Assembly: GCF_902463975.1 (NCBI RefSeq)
Contig: NZ_CABQHJ010000008.1
Location: 1 to 64,000 of the forward strand
DNA length: 64,000 bases
Direction of reading: 5' to 3'
DNA from: Phascolarctobacterium_A sp902463975
Lineage (GTDB): Bacteria; Bacillota; Negativicutes; Acidaminococcales; Acidaminococcaceae
This document shows, one piece after another, positions 8,801-15,620 of this stretch. The number at the start of each line of letters is the position of its first letter. Within the stretch, counting starts at the first letter, position 1. The notes beneath the pieces are model-generated. The model was not told the DNA's origin and ran no database searches. It was given only the letters and a program-made list of their open reading frames with translations. Position numbers and translations under genes: made by a program.

Positions 8801-9262
8801 TTTGATGCTTATATTGTCAGCGATTTGTATAAAGCATTGCCCAAAAAGCAGAAGCGTGAATTAGAATTTGTACAGCCTCTGCAGCAGGAGCTGGCGGCTG
8901 AGGGCGTAATCGATTTGCTGGCCTTTGACAAAGATGATAATATGATTATAGTGGACTATAAAACAGGTACGCCGCCGGAGCCTGACGAGGTGAAGCTGGG
9001 CTATGCTTATCAGCTGGCGCTGTATAAGGATGCTGCGGAAAAGCTGTACCCCGGCAAAAGAGTTGTGCGCACCGAGCTGCACTTTCTGCAGAACATGAGC
9101 GTCTGGCAGCTGCCGTTGGATAAATCATATCTGCAGGAGGCAGTAGAGCTGTGCGAGGAAATCAGCGGTAAGGGCGAGGAGGATGATTTCGCCTGCAGCT
9201 GTAACGAAAGCTGTGCTTACTGTCACTATGCATATCTGTGTCCGCAAAAGAATAAAGAATAG
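5873..9262 (+). CDS. addA: ATP-dependent helicase/nuclease AddA-type subunit
   Basis: This UvrD-like superfamily 1 helicase with a nuclease domain is partner of the upstream addB; the two overlap by 8 bases, so translation is coupled. Of 1129 residues, GAGSGKT (25-31) is Walker A, VDEFQDT (about 350) is motif II, GDVKQSIYRFR is motif III, and a late LLYVAMTRAQKQL is motif VI. A PD-(D/E)XK nuclease follows (GVIDLLAFD and IIVDYKTG near residue 1010-1030). Unusually, a cysteine at TYLHCQRQ (about residue 905) and a terminal C-x2-C-x5-C (SCAYCHYAYLCP) match the four-cysteine iron-sulfur motif usually described for AddB and Cas4-like nucleases, not AddA. The family call is firm; the cluster is inferred. 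Confidence 0.93.
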   Translation: MSKNPTPEQALAINTIKSNVSLLAGAGSGKTYVLMKRFVQILRADLSVNPTNIVAITFTRKAADEIKGRVRQAVSECVEQAQTDLERLRWQEHLQKVESAPISTIHSLCSRILRDNPVETQLDPEFTILEDFEAQDFFKETLQQYLRKNIKENAALRRLVQTYGVNSFVNQVTALGDKLSELVREDNLAEPYLKAKEELPALQQKLFAAVREVIEAREALGAKTKGRQTLTEAAGLLDEMQKQLLAPEPDCSLLDASGVVKVSSKALAAELTNLKNLRQELNNVLLNAKGCDLVQDWLAVLQEFYACLSARKQENNVLFNDDLDLLAIEHLQKNEALRQKYQERYKYIMVDEFQDTNERQRQLIYLLCGNKLDNKNNLFIVGDVKQSIYRFRHADVSVFNRVKEDIAQNAGKNLGMKTNFRSTQSIVESCNTAFCQLMDLPKEEICLEHHEGANTGGAKVCLLQVPYKSKDDDLGAKEDKWQKEAEAIAAYLQQELPKVEPQLRPGASKAILLRAMTHCKILRQTLQGYGINCVVVKGKGFYEQQEVLDILNLLAALHNRYASLELAGALRSNYFGLDDATLTQLFWQTENDKPLWDVLQAVGSGELQLNLPPEQQALAMHAAERLRSLRQAAALMALPELFAQLWDELKPEFVLSQQENGPSKLANIKKLRRLAQQYCQTKQASLAEWLQNVKDLRASSSKEPAATVQADDALQIMTIHNSKGLEFDLVILPQLDKSVKGDTASIKYLPGKEGEQGLLGIKVPDKEMQLQNSGVYELAKARDSELEEEEARRLLYVAMTRAQKQLLMVGTVAEEKLPEAVIGLPAAKGWWQQLQAVYEADWEKQESSCPWVRLLCAAALSPAVAQQSEQEQLVLEPLSLAPLPAYAACGRTCFTASALQTYLHCQRQYYYQQVLAVPELEQTVADEQAHELPASVTGSIVHKALELYNGYNAEAVFAIALDEFAPGAAATQAKSMFDAYIVSDLYKALPKKQKRELEFVQPLQQELAAEGVIDLLAFDKDDNMIIVDYKTGTPPEPDEVKLGYAYQLALYKDAAEKLYPGKRVVRTELHFLQNMSVWQLPLDKSYLQEAVELCEEISGKGEEDDFACSCNESCAYCHYAYLCPQKNKE

Positions 9263-9270
9263 GTGATATA

Positions 9271-9474
9271 ATGGAGATTTTTGCTAAATTGGAAAGCTGG
9301 GATTATCTGGCGGCGGCCATGCTGCTGTTTTCCGCATGGCTGCTGCTGGGCGGCATCGGCCGTCTGCAGAAGAGCGACCCGGAGCGCGTGGATGTGAAAA
9401 AGCTGCGCATCCGTGCCTGCGGTGGTTTGGTTGCGGGCGCTTTGTATCTGGCCTGCCGCTATCTGCAGCTGTAA
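9271..9474 (+). CDS. Small hypothetical membrane protein
   Basis: A 67-residue frame starts 9 bases after addA with a GGTGAT ribosome site. It has two hydrophobic stretches, about residues 10-28 (YLAAAMLLFSAWLLLGGI) and 48-64 (CGGLVAGALYLACRYLQL region), separated by a charged loop (KSDPERVDVKKLRIR). I do not recognise the family. Position and codon use fit a real gene cotranscribed with addBA, but nothing in the sequence suggests a function. Confidence 0.5.
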   Translation: MEIFAKLESWDYLAAAMLLFSAWLLLGGIGRLQKSDPERVDVKKLRIRACGGLVAGALYLACRYLQL

Positions 9475-9492
9475 TATTGCCGGCAGTTAAAC

Positions 9493-9522
9493 TTGCGCTC
9501 GGCTTTCATTAAGGTATATAAT
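9493..9522 (+). promoter_or_regulatory. Sigma-A-type promoter for the M20 peptidase
   Basis: TTGCGC (9493-9498) and TATAAT (9517-9522) are 18 bases apart and lie 36 bases before the peptidase start. Confidence 0.6.
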
Positions 9523-9557
9523 ATGCTTATATCTTAAACTACTACGAGGTGACCATA

Positions 9558-10679
9558 ATGATAAACAAAACAAGATTGATTGATGAATTTATAGAGCTGG
9601 TAAGCGTTCCCTGCCCCAGTAAGGATGAAAAGCAGGAAGCAGAGCTGATTATGGCGAAGCTGCGCGAGCTTGGCCTGGAGCCGGAGATGGATAAGGCGCA
9701 CGAAAAAACTGGCGGTACCTGCGGCAATGTGTGGGCCTATGTAAAGGGAACCGTGCCGAATGCTCCGAAGCTGCTGTTCGAAGCGCACATGGATTCCGTA
9801 GCACCGACAACCGGCACCAAGGTTGTCCGTAAGGATGGCGTTCTGTACAGCGACGGTACCACAACTCTGGGCGGTGACGACAAGGTTGGCGTTGCTGCCA
9901 TGCTGGAGGCGGTGCGCGCACTGAAGGAGGACGGCGTTGCTCATGGCGACGTGCAGCTGTGCTTTACTGTCAGCGAGGAAATCGGCTGTCTGGGCGTAGT
10001 AAACATGGACCAAAGCTGGATTAAGGCTGATTATGGCTATTGCATGGATATTGGCGGTGCACCGGGTGAAATTACCTACGCTGCACCGAAGCTGTACGAT
10101 ATTTACGTAATCGTCAAGGGCAAGGCTGCCCATGCAGGCATTGCTCCGGAAGAAGGCGTCAATGCGATTATGCTGGCAGCAGATGCTCTGTCCAAGCTGC
10201 CTGCTTACGGTCGTCTGGACAGCGAAACTACCTTTAACATCGGCATGTTCAACGCAGGCGTTGGCACCAACATCGTCTGCCCAGAGGCTAAATTCGTCAT
10301 TGATATGCGCTCTCTGAACGTACCGCGTCTGGAAGCACTGAAGGATTCCACCATCGCTCTGATTAAAGAGGCTGTTGAAGCTGGCGGCGGTCAGGTTGAA
10401 TTCGACGTAGTGGAAGGCTGTCCTGCTGTTGAGCTGAACAAGGACCACGAATGCATTAAGCTGGCAGCACGCGCTGCGGAAACACTGGGCTTCCCGGTAG
10501 AGCTGAAGACAACCGGCGGCTGCAGCGACGGCAACTATCTTTGCGGCTACGGCCTGCCCTGCGGCCTATTGGCCACTGGCATGAGCAATGTACATACTAC
10601 CGCGGAATATCTGAAGGAAGAGGACCTGTACAACACTGCACGCTGGACCTACGAAATTATTAAAGAGGCAGCGAAGTAA
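9558..10679 (+). CDS. M20 family metallopeptidase, PepT-like
   Basis: This is a cytoplasmic two-zinc exopeptidase of the M20/M25/M40 group, closest in style to Firmicutes PepT-like aminopeptidases that trim short peptides. The ATG at 9558 sits 6 bases after GAGGTG; the GTG at 9549 lies inside that ribosome site. Metal and catalytic motifs are seen: EAHMDSV (His and catalytic Asp), TTLGGDDKVG (bridging Asp), SEEIGCLG (general-base Glu then metal Glu), CMDIGG, and a late HTTAEYL with the last zinc His. At 373 residues it is a usual length. It has its own promoter and stands alone before the rib operon. Peptide specificity cannot be read from sequence. Confidence 0.85.
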   Translation: MINKTRLIDEFIELVSVPCPSKDEKQEAELIMAKLRELGLEPEMDKAHEKTGGTCGNVWAYVKGTVPNAPKLLFEAHMDSVAPTTGTKVVRKDGVLYSDGTTTLGGDDKVGVAAMLEAVRALKEDGVAHGDVQLCFTVSEEIGCLGVVNMDQSWIKADYGYCMDIGGAPGEITYAAPKLYDIYVIVKGKAAHAGIAPEEGVNAIMLAADALSKLPAYGRLDSETTFNIGMFNAGVGTNIVCPEAKFVIDMRSLNVPRLEALKDSTIALIKEAVEAGGGQVEFDVVEGCPAVELNKDHECIKLAARAAETLGFPVELKTTGGCSDGNYLCGYGLPCGLLATGMSNVHTTAEYLKEEDLYNTARWTYEIIKEAAK

Positions 10680-10704
10680 ATCATAGTGTTCACGTATAGT
10701 TTTC

Positions 10705-10733
10705 TTGACTGGAAGAAAATTTGACGCTATAAT
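10705..10733 (+). promoter_or_regulatory. Promoter of the rib operon
   Basis: TTGACT (10705-10710) and TATAAT (10728-10733) with exact 17-base spacing lie directly upstream of the FMN riboswitch. Confidence 0.8.
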
Positions 10734-10753
10734 AAAAATAACTTCATAATGTA

Positions 10754-10868
10754 ACCTTTGGGGCAGGGTGCAATTCCCGATCGGCGGTAAAGTCCGCTAG
10801 CGCAACAGCGCATGAACCGGTGTGATTCCGGTACCGACAGTATAGTCTGGATGATAAAAGGTGGCAAA
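10754..10868 (+). ncRNA. FMN riboswitch (RFN element)
   Basis: The conserved RFN blocks appear in order: GGGGCAGGGTG, AATTCCCGATCGGCGGT, AGTCCGC, GAACCGGTGTGATTCCGGTACCGACAGT and GGATG. FMN binding should favour the terminator at 10881-10918 and so stop transcription of ribD-ribE-ribBA when FMN is plentiful. Boundaries are by eye. Confidence 0.95.
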
Positions 10869-10880
10869 ACTGTATTTTTT

Positions 10881-10918
10881 ACCGCATAAGGGCTCCTTAG
10901 GTCTTTATGCGGTTTTTT
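10881..10918 (+). terminator. Riboswitch-controlled terminator
   Basis: ACCGCATAA pairs with TTATGCGGT around a short loop and is followed by TTTTTT. It lies between the FMN aptamer and the ribD start, the expected place for the expression platform. Confidence 0.85.
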
Positions 10919-10939
10919 ATATTACTGGAAGGTGATATT

Positions 10940-12073
10940 TTGGCAAGAATGACAGATGAAGCATATATGCAGCGGGCCCTGGAGCTGGCGCTGCAGGCAG
11001 AGGGCAACACCAGTCCCAACCCGATGGTTGGCTGTGTGATTGTAGATGATGACGGCAATATTGTGGGTGAGGGCTATCACCATAAGGCCGGCGAACCGCA
11101 TGCCGAGGTCAATGCCTTAGCGGAGGCTAAGCAGATGGCTCAGGGTGCAACGGCCTATGTAACGCTGGAGCCCTGCGCACATTACGGACGCACCGGTCCC
11201 TGTTGCGTAGCCTTGGCACGTGCGGGCATCAGCAAGGTTGTGGTGGCCTGCCTTGATCCTAACCCCAAGGTTGCAGGTCAGGGTTTGGAATATCTGCGCC
11301 TGCAGGGTATAGAGGTTGTTACCGGCGTATGCGAAAAAGAAGCACAGCGCCTGAATGAACGCTTCTTTACCTGGATTACCAAAAAGCGTCCGTTTATTAC
11401 TTTAAAATACGCTATGACGCTGGATGGCAAGATTGCCACGGCAACGGGTGACAGCAAATGGATTACCGGCGAGGAGGCACGCACCTTCGCACACCGCCTG
11501 CGTAAGCAGCATGACACTGTACTTGTCGGTATTGGCACCGTACTGGAGGATGACCCGGAGCTGACTACCCGTCTGGTGCGCGGCAAAAATCCGGTGCGCG
11601 TGGTGCTCGACAGCAGCCTGAAGATTTCGCTGATGGCAGCAGTTCTGAATCCGCTGGCGGATACGATTATCTTTACTGGTTTGGATTCCGATATCGTTAA
11701 GGCGGAAGCGCTGGCTGCTCTGCCTAACGTAGAGGTGATACGTCTGCCGTTGGCTGACGGCGTGCTGCCTGTGGCACAGGTTGTACAGGCCTTGGCTGAG
11801 CGCGGTATTACCAGCCTGCTGGTAGAAGGAGGCAGTGCGATTCACGGTGCCTTCTTTGATGCAGGCCTTGCTGACAGAGTGTGCGCCTTTGTAGCGCCCA
11901 AGCTGATTGGCGGCGCTGCCGCTCTGCCCCCGGTCGGCGGTGCAGGCAGCAGTCTGGTGGAAACCGGCTGGCAGCTTGATGAGGTCGAGGTTGAAAAAAT
12001 GGGCAGTGATGTACTGATAACAGGTCTGGTGCCGGAGCTGGATAAGCAGGAGCTGCTGAGGGAGGCAGAATAA
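10940..12073 (+). CDS. ribD: Bifunctional riboflavin deaminase/reductase RibD
   Basis: RibD carries out the second and third steps of riboflavin synthesis: deamination of the diaminopyrimidine and reduction of the ribosyl side chain. The start is most likely TTG at 10940, 5 bases after GGAAGGTGA; an ATG at 10949 is the alternative, and the ATG at 10907 lies inside the terminator hairpin. The N-terminal deaminase has PHAEVNAL and PCAHYGRTGPC as zinc ligands and catalytic Glu. The C-terminal reductase begins near RPFITLKYAMTLDGK and has LVEGGSAIHGAFF. Length (377 residues) is normal. It overlaps ribE by one base (TAATG), which suggests coupling. Confidence 0.95.
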   Translation: MARMTDEAYMQRALELALQAEGNTSPNPMVGCVIVDDDGNIVGEGYHHKAGEPHAEVNALAEAKQMAQGATAYVTLEPCAHYGRTGPCCVALARAGISKVVVACLDPNPKVAGQGLEYLRLQGIEVVTGVCEKEAQRLNERFFTWITKKRPFITLKYAMTLDGKIATATGDSKWITGEEARTFAHRLRKQHDTVLVGIGTVLEDDPELTTRLVRGKNPVRVVLDSSLKISLMAAVLNPLADTIIFTGLDSDIVKAEALAALPNVEVIRLPLADGVLPVAQVVQALAERGITSLLVEGGSAIHGAFFDAGLADRVCAFVAPKLIGGAAALPPVGGAGSSLVETGWQLDEVEVEKMGSDVLITGLVPELDKQELLREAE

Positions 12074-12723
12074 TGTTTACAGGATTGGTAGCTGAACTGG
12101 GAACAGTGCAAAAGCTGGCGCAGCAGGGTGAATCATATCACCTGACAGTAGCGGCGGCGAAGGTACTGCAGAATTTGAAAATCGGTGACAGCGTTGCCGT
12201 CAACGGCGCCTGCCTGACGGTAGTAAGCATGGATGATTCCGCTTTTACCGCCGACGTGATGCCGGAAACAGTGCGCCTGACTAATATCGGCAGCCTGCAT
12301 GCCGGCGACAGAGTAAATCTGGAGCGCACGCTGCGCCTGTGCGACGGTCTTGACGGTCACATCGTCAGCGGACACGTGGAAGGCCTTGGTGTAATTGCCA
12401 GCCGCAGGCCTGAGGGCATTGCGATGGTGGTGACTATCAATACCCCGCCGGAGCTTTTGAAATATATCATCAAAAAGGGCAGCATTGCGATTGATGGTAT
12501 CAGCCTGACGGTGACGCAGGTTACGGAAAGCAGCTTTTCCGTATCGCTGATTCCGCATACCGCCAAGGAAACAACGCTTGGCTTTAAGGATGTGGGCGAC
12601 AGCGTAAATCTGGAAACGGATATTATCGGAAAATATGTAGAGCAAATGTTAAAATTTAACCCCAAGCAGACTCAGGAGCCTGCTTTAAATAAAAATATGC
12701 TGCTGGAAAATGGGTTTATCTGA
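12073..12723 (+). CDS. ribE: Riboflavin synthase, alpha subunit
   Basis: This enzyme dismutates two 6,7-dimethyl-8-ribityllumazine molecules to riboflavin. The protein starts with the family signature MFTGLVAELG and holds two homologous lumazine-binding beta-barrels: GDSVAVNGACLTV with GHIVSGHVEG in the first half, and GSIAIDGISLTV with IPHTAKETTLG in the second. It is 216 residues, a normal length. Its ATG overlaps the ribD stop, and ribBA follows 21 bases after its end. It shares the FMN-controlled transcript. Confidence 0.95.
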   Translation: MFTGLVAELGTVQKLAQQGESYHLTVAAAKVLQNLKIGDSVAVNGACLTVVSMDDSAFTADVMPETVRLTNIGSLHAGDRVNLERTLRLCDGLDGHIVSGHVEGLGVIASRRPEGIAMVVTINTPPELLKYIIKKGSIAIDGISLTVTQVTESSFSVSLIPHTAKETTLGFKDVGDSVNLETDIIGKYVEQMLKFNPKQTQEPALNKNMLLENGFI

Positions 12724-12744
12724 GCAGCAACAAAGAGGTAGAGA

Positions 12745-13971
12745 ATGGAAAAGTTTAAGTATAATACAATTGATGAAGCCATCGCTGCGATTAAAGCAGG
12801 TCAGATGGTACTGGTAACTGATGACGAGGACCGCGAAAACGAAGGCGACCTGATTATGGCAGCCGAGCTGTGCACTCCCGAGGCTATTAACTTTATGGCG
12901 AAGGAAGCACGCGGACTTATCTGCATGCCGGCAGACAGCGAGGTTATGGATAAGCTGCAGTTCGGCGCTATGGTAACGCACAACACTGACAATCACGAAA
13001 CAGCCTTCTCTGTTTCTATTGACCATGTTGATACTACCACCGGTATTTCTGCTTACGAGCGCGCTTATACCATGAAAAAATGTGCCGAACCGGGCGCACA
13101 GCCGAGCGACTTCCGCCGTCCGGGACACGTTTTCCCGCTGCGCGCACGCAAGGGCGGTGTACTGGTGCGTACCGGTCACACCGAAACCACTGTTGATTTG
13201 TGCAAGCTGGCAGGCCTGCAGCCCGTAGGCATCTGTTGCGAGATTATGAACGATGACGGCCATATGGCGCGCACTCCCGATTTAATCGAGTTCGCCAAAA
13301 AGCATAAGCTTGTTTTTATTACTGTTGCTGAGCTTGTTGCTTATCGCAAGGCACACGAAAAAATGGTACATCGTGCTGCTGAGGCTGCATTGCCGACTAA
13401 ATACGGCAATTTCCGCATTATTGCATATGAAAATGATTTGGATAACCTTTGCCATGTTGCTATTGTCAAGGGTGATGTTGCCGGCAAAAAGGACGTGCTG
13501 GTGCGCGTACACAGCGAGTGCCTGACCGGTGATGCCTTCGGCAGCCTGCGCTGCGACTGCGGCGACCAGCTGGCAACCGCATTGAAGATGATTGAAAAGG
13601 AAGGCTGCGGCGCTGTTGTTTACATGCGTCAGGAGGGCCGTGGTATTGGCCTGGCCAATAAAATCCGTGCTTATGCACTGCAGGACCAGGGACTTGATAC
13701 CGTTGAGGCTAACGTGCGTCTGGGCTTTGCTCCCGACCTGCGCGACTATGGCATGGGCGCACAAATTCTGGCTGACCTCGGTCTCACCAGCATCCGCCTG
13801 ATTACCAACAACCCCGCAAAACGCATCGGCCTTTCCGGCTATGGCATCACCATCACCGACCGCGTGCCCATCATCATGGAGCCTAACAAATACAACGAAC
13901 ATTATCTCGACGTTAAAGAAGAGAAAATGGGCCACAAGCTGCACGAAGGCTGCAGCTGCGGCAAACACTAA
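12745..13971 (+). CDS. ribBA: Bifunctional DHBP synthase / GTP cyclohydrolase II
   Basis: This fused enzyme provides both riboflavin precursors. Residues 1-200 are the 3,4-dihydroxy-2-butanone 4-phosphate synthase (DDEDRENEGDL, GLICMP, RPGHVFPLRA, RTGHTET). Residues about 208-400 are GTP cyclohydrolase II, with the zinc cysteines in HSECLTGDAFGSLRCDCGDQ and the MRQEGRGIGL loop. The Cys-rich tail (CSCGKH) is common in the family. The ribosome site is AAAGAGGTAGAG. It is the last gene before a 1-kb repeat region that separates it from ribH, which normally follows directly. Confidence 0.95.
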   Translation: MEKFKYNTIDEAIAAIKAGQMVLVTDDEDRENEGDLIMAAELCTPEAINFMAKEARGLICMPADSEVMDKLQFGAMVTHNTDNHETAFSVSIDHVDTTTGISAYERAYTMKKCAEPGAQPSDFRRPGHVFPLRARKGGVLVRTGHTETTVDLCKLAGLQPVGICCEIMNDDGHMARTPDLIEFAKKHKLVFITVAELVAYRKAHEKMVHRAAEAALPTKYGNFRIIAYENDLDNLCHVAIVKGDVAGKKDVLVRVHSECLTGDAFGSLRCDCGDQLATALKMIEKEGCGAVVYMRQEGRGIGLANKIRAYALQDQGLDTVEANVRLGFAPDLRDYGMGAQILADLGLTSIRLITNNPAKRIGLSGYGITITDRVPIIMEPNKYNEHYLDVKEEKMGHKLHEGCSCGKH

Positions 13972-14159
13972 GAAATATATAGGCATGCAAGCGTTGCAAT
14001 TAACATATCATTGCGCTCAGAAAAAATTTGCTAAAATTTTTATTCGCTTCACGATATATTAATTACGCATCTATAACGTGCTTATAAACAATAAGCACGT
14101 CACACTCGGCGCTGCGCAATCTGAAACGTAAACTTCGGCTGAGCAATAAGCACGCCACA

Positions 14160-14401
14160 CTAGGCGCTGCGCAGACCGGAACGGACGACGGGCTCGCAAG
14201 CACATCGATGTATAGCGAATTGCGCTCGCAACGGACAGGCACAGGAATTTTTCGCTGGAGCGTTGAAGTAACCAATAGGAAGCACGTCACACAAAAATCA
14301 GCGACGTGAAAAATTCTGCGAATCTAGTCGCCGGAATCCGGCGGAGCAGCATATAAGGGCGTTTTTTGGATACTTTTTGTCGACCAGGACAAAAAGTATC
14401 A
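14160..14401. repeat. 242-bp repeat, copy A
   Basis: Full copy. Compared with copy B (14662-14903) it has the same length and 15 mismatches counted by eye. It contains three potential hairpins: CACGTC with GACGTG near 14283-14308, the CGCCGGAATCCGGCG palindrome near 14330, and a perfect 13-bp stem at 14369-14400. Confidence 0.85.
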
Positions 14402-14488
14402 ATACCGCAAGCCAAGTCGCCGGAAGACTAAACTTAGCATTAAGTATTTAGAACGCCAAAACTAGGCTAAAACAATCAGAACGCAATA

Positions 14489-14575
14489 CTAGGCGCTGCG
14501 CAGAACGGAATCCGGCGAAGCAGCATGCAAGGGCGTTTTTTGGATACTCTTTGTCGACCAGGACAAAAAGTATCA
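14489..14575. repeat. Internally deleted copy of the 242-bp repeat
   Basis: The first 16 bases of the element are joined directly to its last 70 or so. The missing middle is about 155 bases and the junction falls at a short CGGAA homology shared by both sides. The end hairpin (14543-14574) carries one mismatch. Confidence 0.75.
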
Positions 14576-14661
14576 TAGAGTGCAAGCGAAACGGAAGCAC
14601 GCAAAACTACGCATAAAGTTTTAGAACGCCAAAACTTCGCATTAACAAACAGCACACCACT

Positions 14662-14903
14662 CTAGGCGCTGCGCAGACCGGAACGGACGACGGGCTCGCA
14701 AGCACATCGATGTATAGCGAACATCGCCAGCAACGGACAGGCACAGGAATTTTTCGCTGGAGTGTTGACGCAACCAATAGGAAGCACGTCACATGAAAAT
14801 CAGCGACGTGAAAAATTCTGCGAATCCAGTCGCCGGAATCCGGCGGAGCAGCCGTAAAGGGCGTTTTTTGGATACTTTTTGTCGACCAGGACAAAAAGTA
14901 TCA
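14662..14903. repeat. 242-bp repeat, copy B
   Basis: Full copy with the same hairpins as copy A. The perfect 13-bp terminal stem is at 14871-14902. It ends 80 bases before the ribH start. Confidence 0.85.
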
Positions 14904-14982
14904 TAACAGCACGCATAACTAAAAACAGAAAAATAAAACACAAAGCAAAATATAAATTCACAAAACTCAGGAGGAACAAACC

Positions 14983-15444
14983 ATGAAAACCTTAGAAGGA
15001 AAACTCACCGCCAAAAATATGAAAATCGCCATCGTCGTAGCCCGCTTCAACGAATTCATCACCAGCAAACTCCTCAGCGGCTGCGTAGACTGCCTCATCC
15101 GCCACGAAGCAGCTGACGAAGACCTCACCGTAGCCTGGGTACCGGGCGCCTTCGAAATCCCCATGGCAGCAAAAAAACTCGCAGAAAGCGGCAAATATGA
15201 CGCAGTAATCTGCTTAGGTGCCGTAATCCGCGGCGCAACCCCGCACTTTGACTATGTATGCGCCGAAGCCTCCAAAGGCATCGCTCAGGTAAGCATGCAA
15301 ACTGGCGTACCCGTAGCCTTCGGCGTACTCACCACCGAAAACATCCAGCAGGCTGTAGAACGTGCAGGCACCAAGGCCGGCAACAAGGGCGTAGACTGCG
15401 CAATGACCGCAATGGAAATGGTAAATCTCTTCAAAGAAATGTAA
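14983..15444 (+). CDS. ribH: 6,7-dimethyl-8-ribityllumazine synthase
   Basis: RibH joins the two precursors made by the upstream rib genes to give lumazine, the substrate of RibE. The 153-residue protein shows the family motifs VVARFNEFI, VPGAFEIP, LGAVIRGATPHFDYV, PVAFGVLTT and the terminal region QAVERAGTKAGNKG with GAMTA-like CAMTAMEM. A strong AGGAGG precedes the ATG. Codons end in C much more often than in ribD, ribE or ribBA, which stands out by eye. It is separated from ribBA by the repeat array, so whether it is still under the FMN switch is uncertain; no clear promoter is seen just upstream. Confidence 0.95.
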   Translation: MKTLEGKLTAKNMKIAIVVARFNEFITSKLLSGCVDCLIRHEAADEDLTVAWVPGAFEIPMAAKKLAESGKYDAVICLGAVIRGATPHFDYVCAEASKGIAQVSMQTGVPVAFGVLTTENIQQAVERAGTKAGNKGVDCAMTAMEMVNLFKEM

Positions 15445-15456
15445 CATTTTCACCGC

Positions 15457-15485
15457 TTGCCTTTTTGACTATTATGATTTATAAT
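15457..15485 (+). promoter_or_regulatory. Promoter for a candidate small RNA or hslO leader
   Basis: TTGCCT (15457-15462) and TATAAT (15480-15485) are 17 bases apart. The predicted start near 15492 lies about 45 bases before a terminator-like hairpin. Confidence 0.5.
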
Positions 15486-15491
15486 TGACAT

Positions 15492-15572
15492 TGTGGAAGA
15501 GCTGATAACAGGCTGTTCCCCATGCATGAAATTTGCAAGCCCGCTAGCAGTAGTTTAGTGGGCTTGTTTTAT
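15492..15572 (+). ncRNA. Candidate small RNA (about 80 nt) or hslO attenuator
   Basis: A promoter-like pair is followed by about 45 bases of non-coding sequence and then the hairpin AGCCCGCTA/TTAGTGGGCT with TTGTTTTATT. The unit is the size of a small RNA and contains no ORF with a ribosome site. It matches no RNA family I recognise (not 6S, SRP or tmRNA). It could equally be an attenuated leader of hslO, whose start is 48 bases downstream. Confidence 0.4.
15537..15572 (+). terminator. Rho-independent terminator
   Basis: AAGCCCGCTA (15537-15546) pairs with TTAGTGGGCTT (15555-15565), followed by a T-rich tail. It separates ribH and the candidate small RNA from hslO. Confidence 0.65.
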
Positions 15573-15620
15573 TAAGCAAGTAAAATTTTTGCCGTAAGGC
15601 AGGATTGTGAGGCAGATATT

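Larger units (their letters stand above)
14090..14903. repeat. Repeat array between ribBA and ribH
   Basis: The 1011-base gap 13972-14982 carries no believable gene and is mostly repeats. A left-end module around GGCGCTGCGCA occurs at about 14107, 14160, 14489 and 14662. Two full 242-base copies and one internally deleted copy end in the same 32-base hairpin. Short A-rich spacers with GAACGCCAAAACT also recur (about 14450 and 14627). Minus-strand frames inside the two full copies are similar only because the DNA is repeated. The array lies inside the rib transcription unit and keeps one orientation. Confidence 0.85.

Noticed and set aside
14063..14894. Two similar minus-strand frames (14063-14290 and 14607-14894) that look like a small protein family.
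   Set aside because: They fall wholly inside the two copies of the 242-bp repeat, lack ribosome sites and are alike only because the DNA is repeated.
14090..14903. A CRISPR array in the ribBA-ribH gap.
   Set aside because: Repeat units are hundreds of bases long with irregular spacing and no short regular spacers; no cas genes are present.
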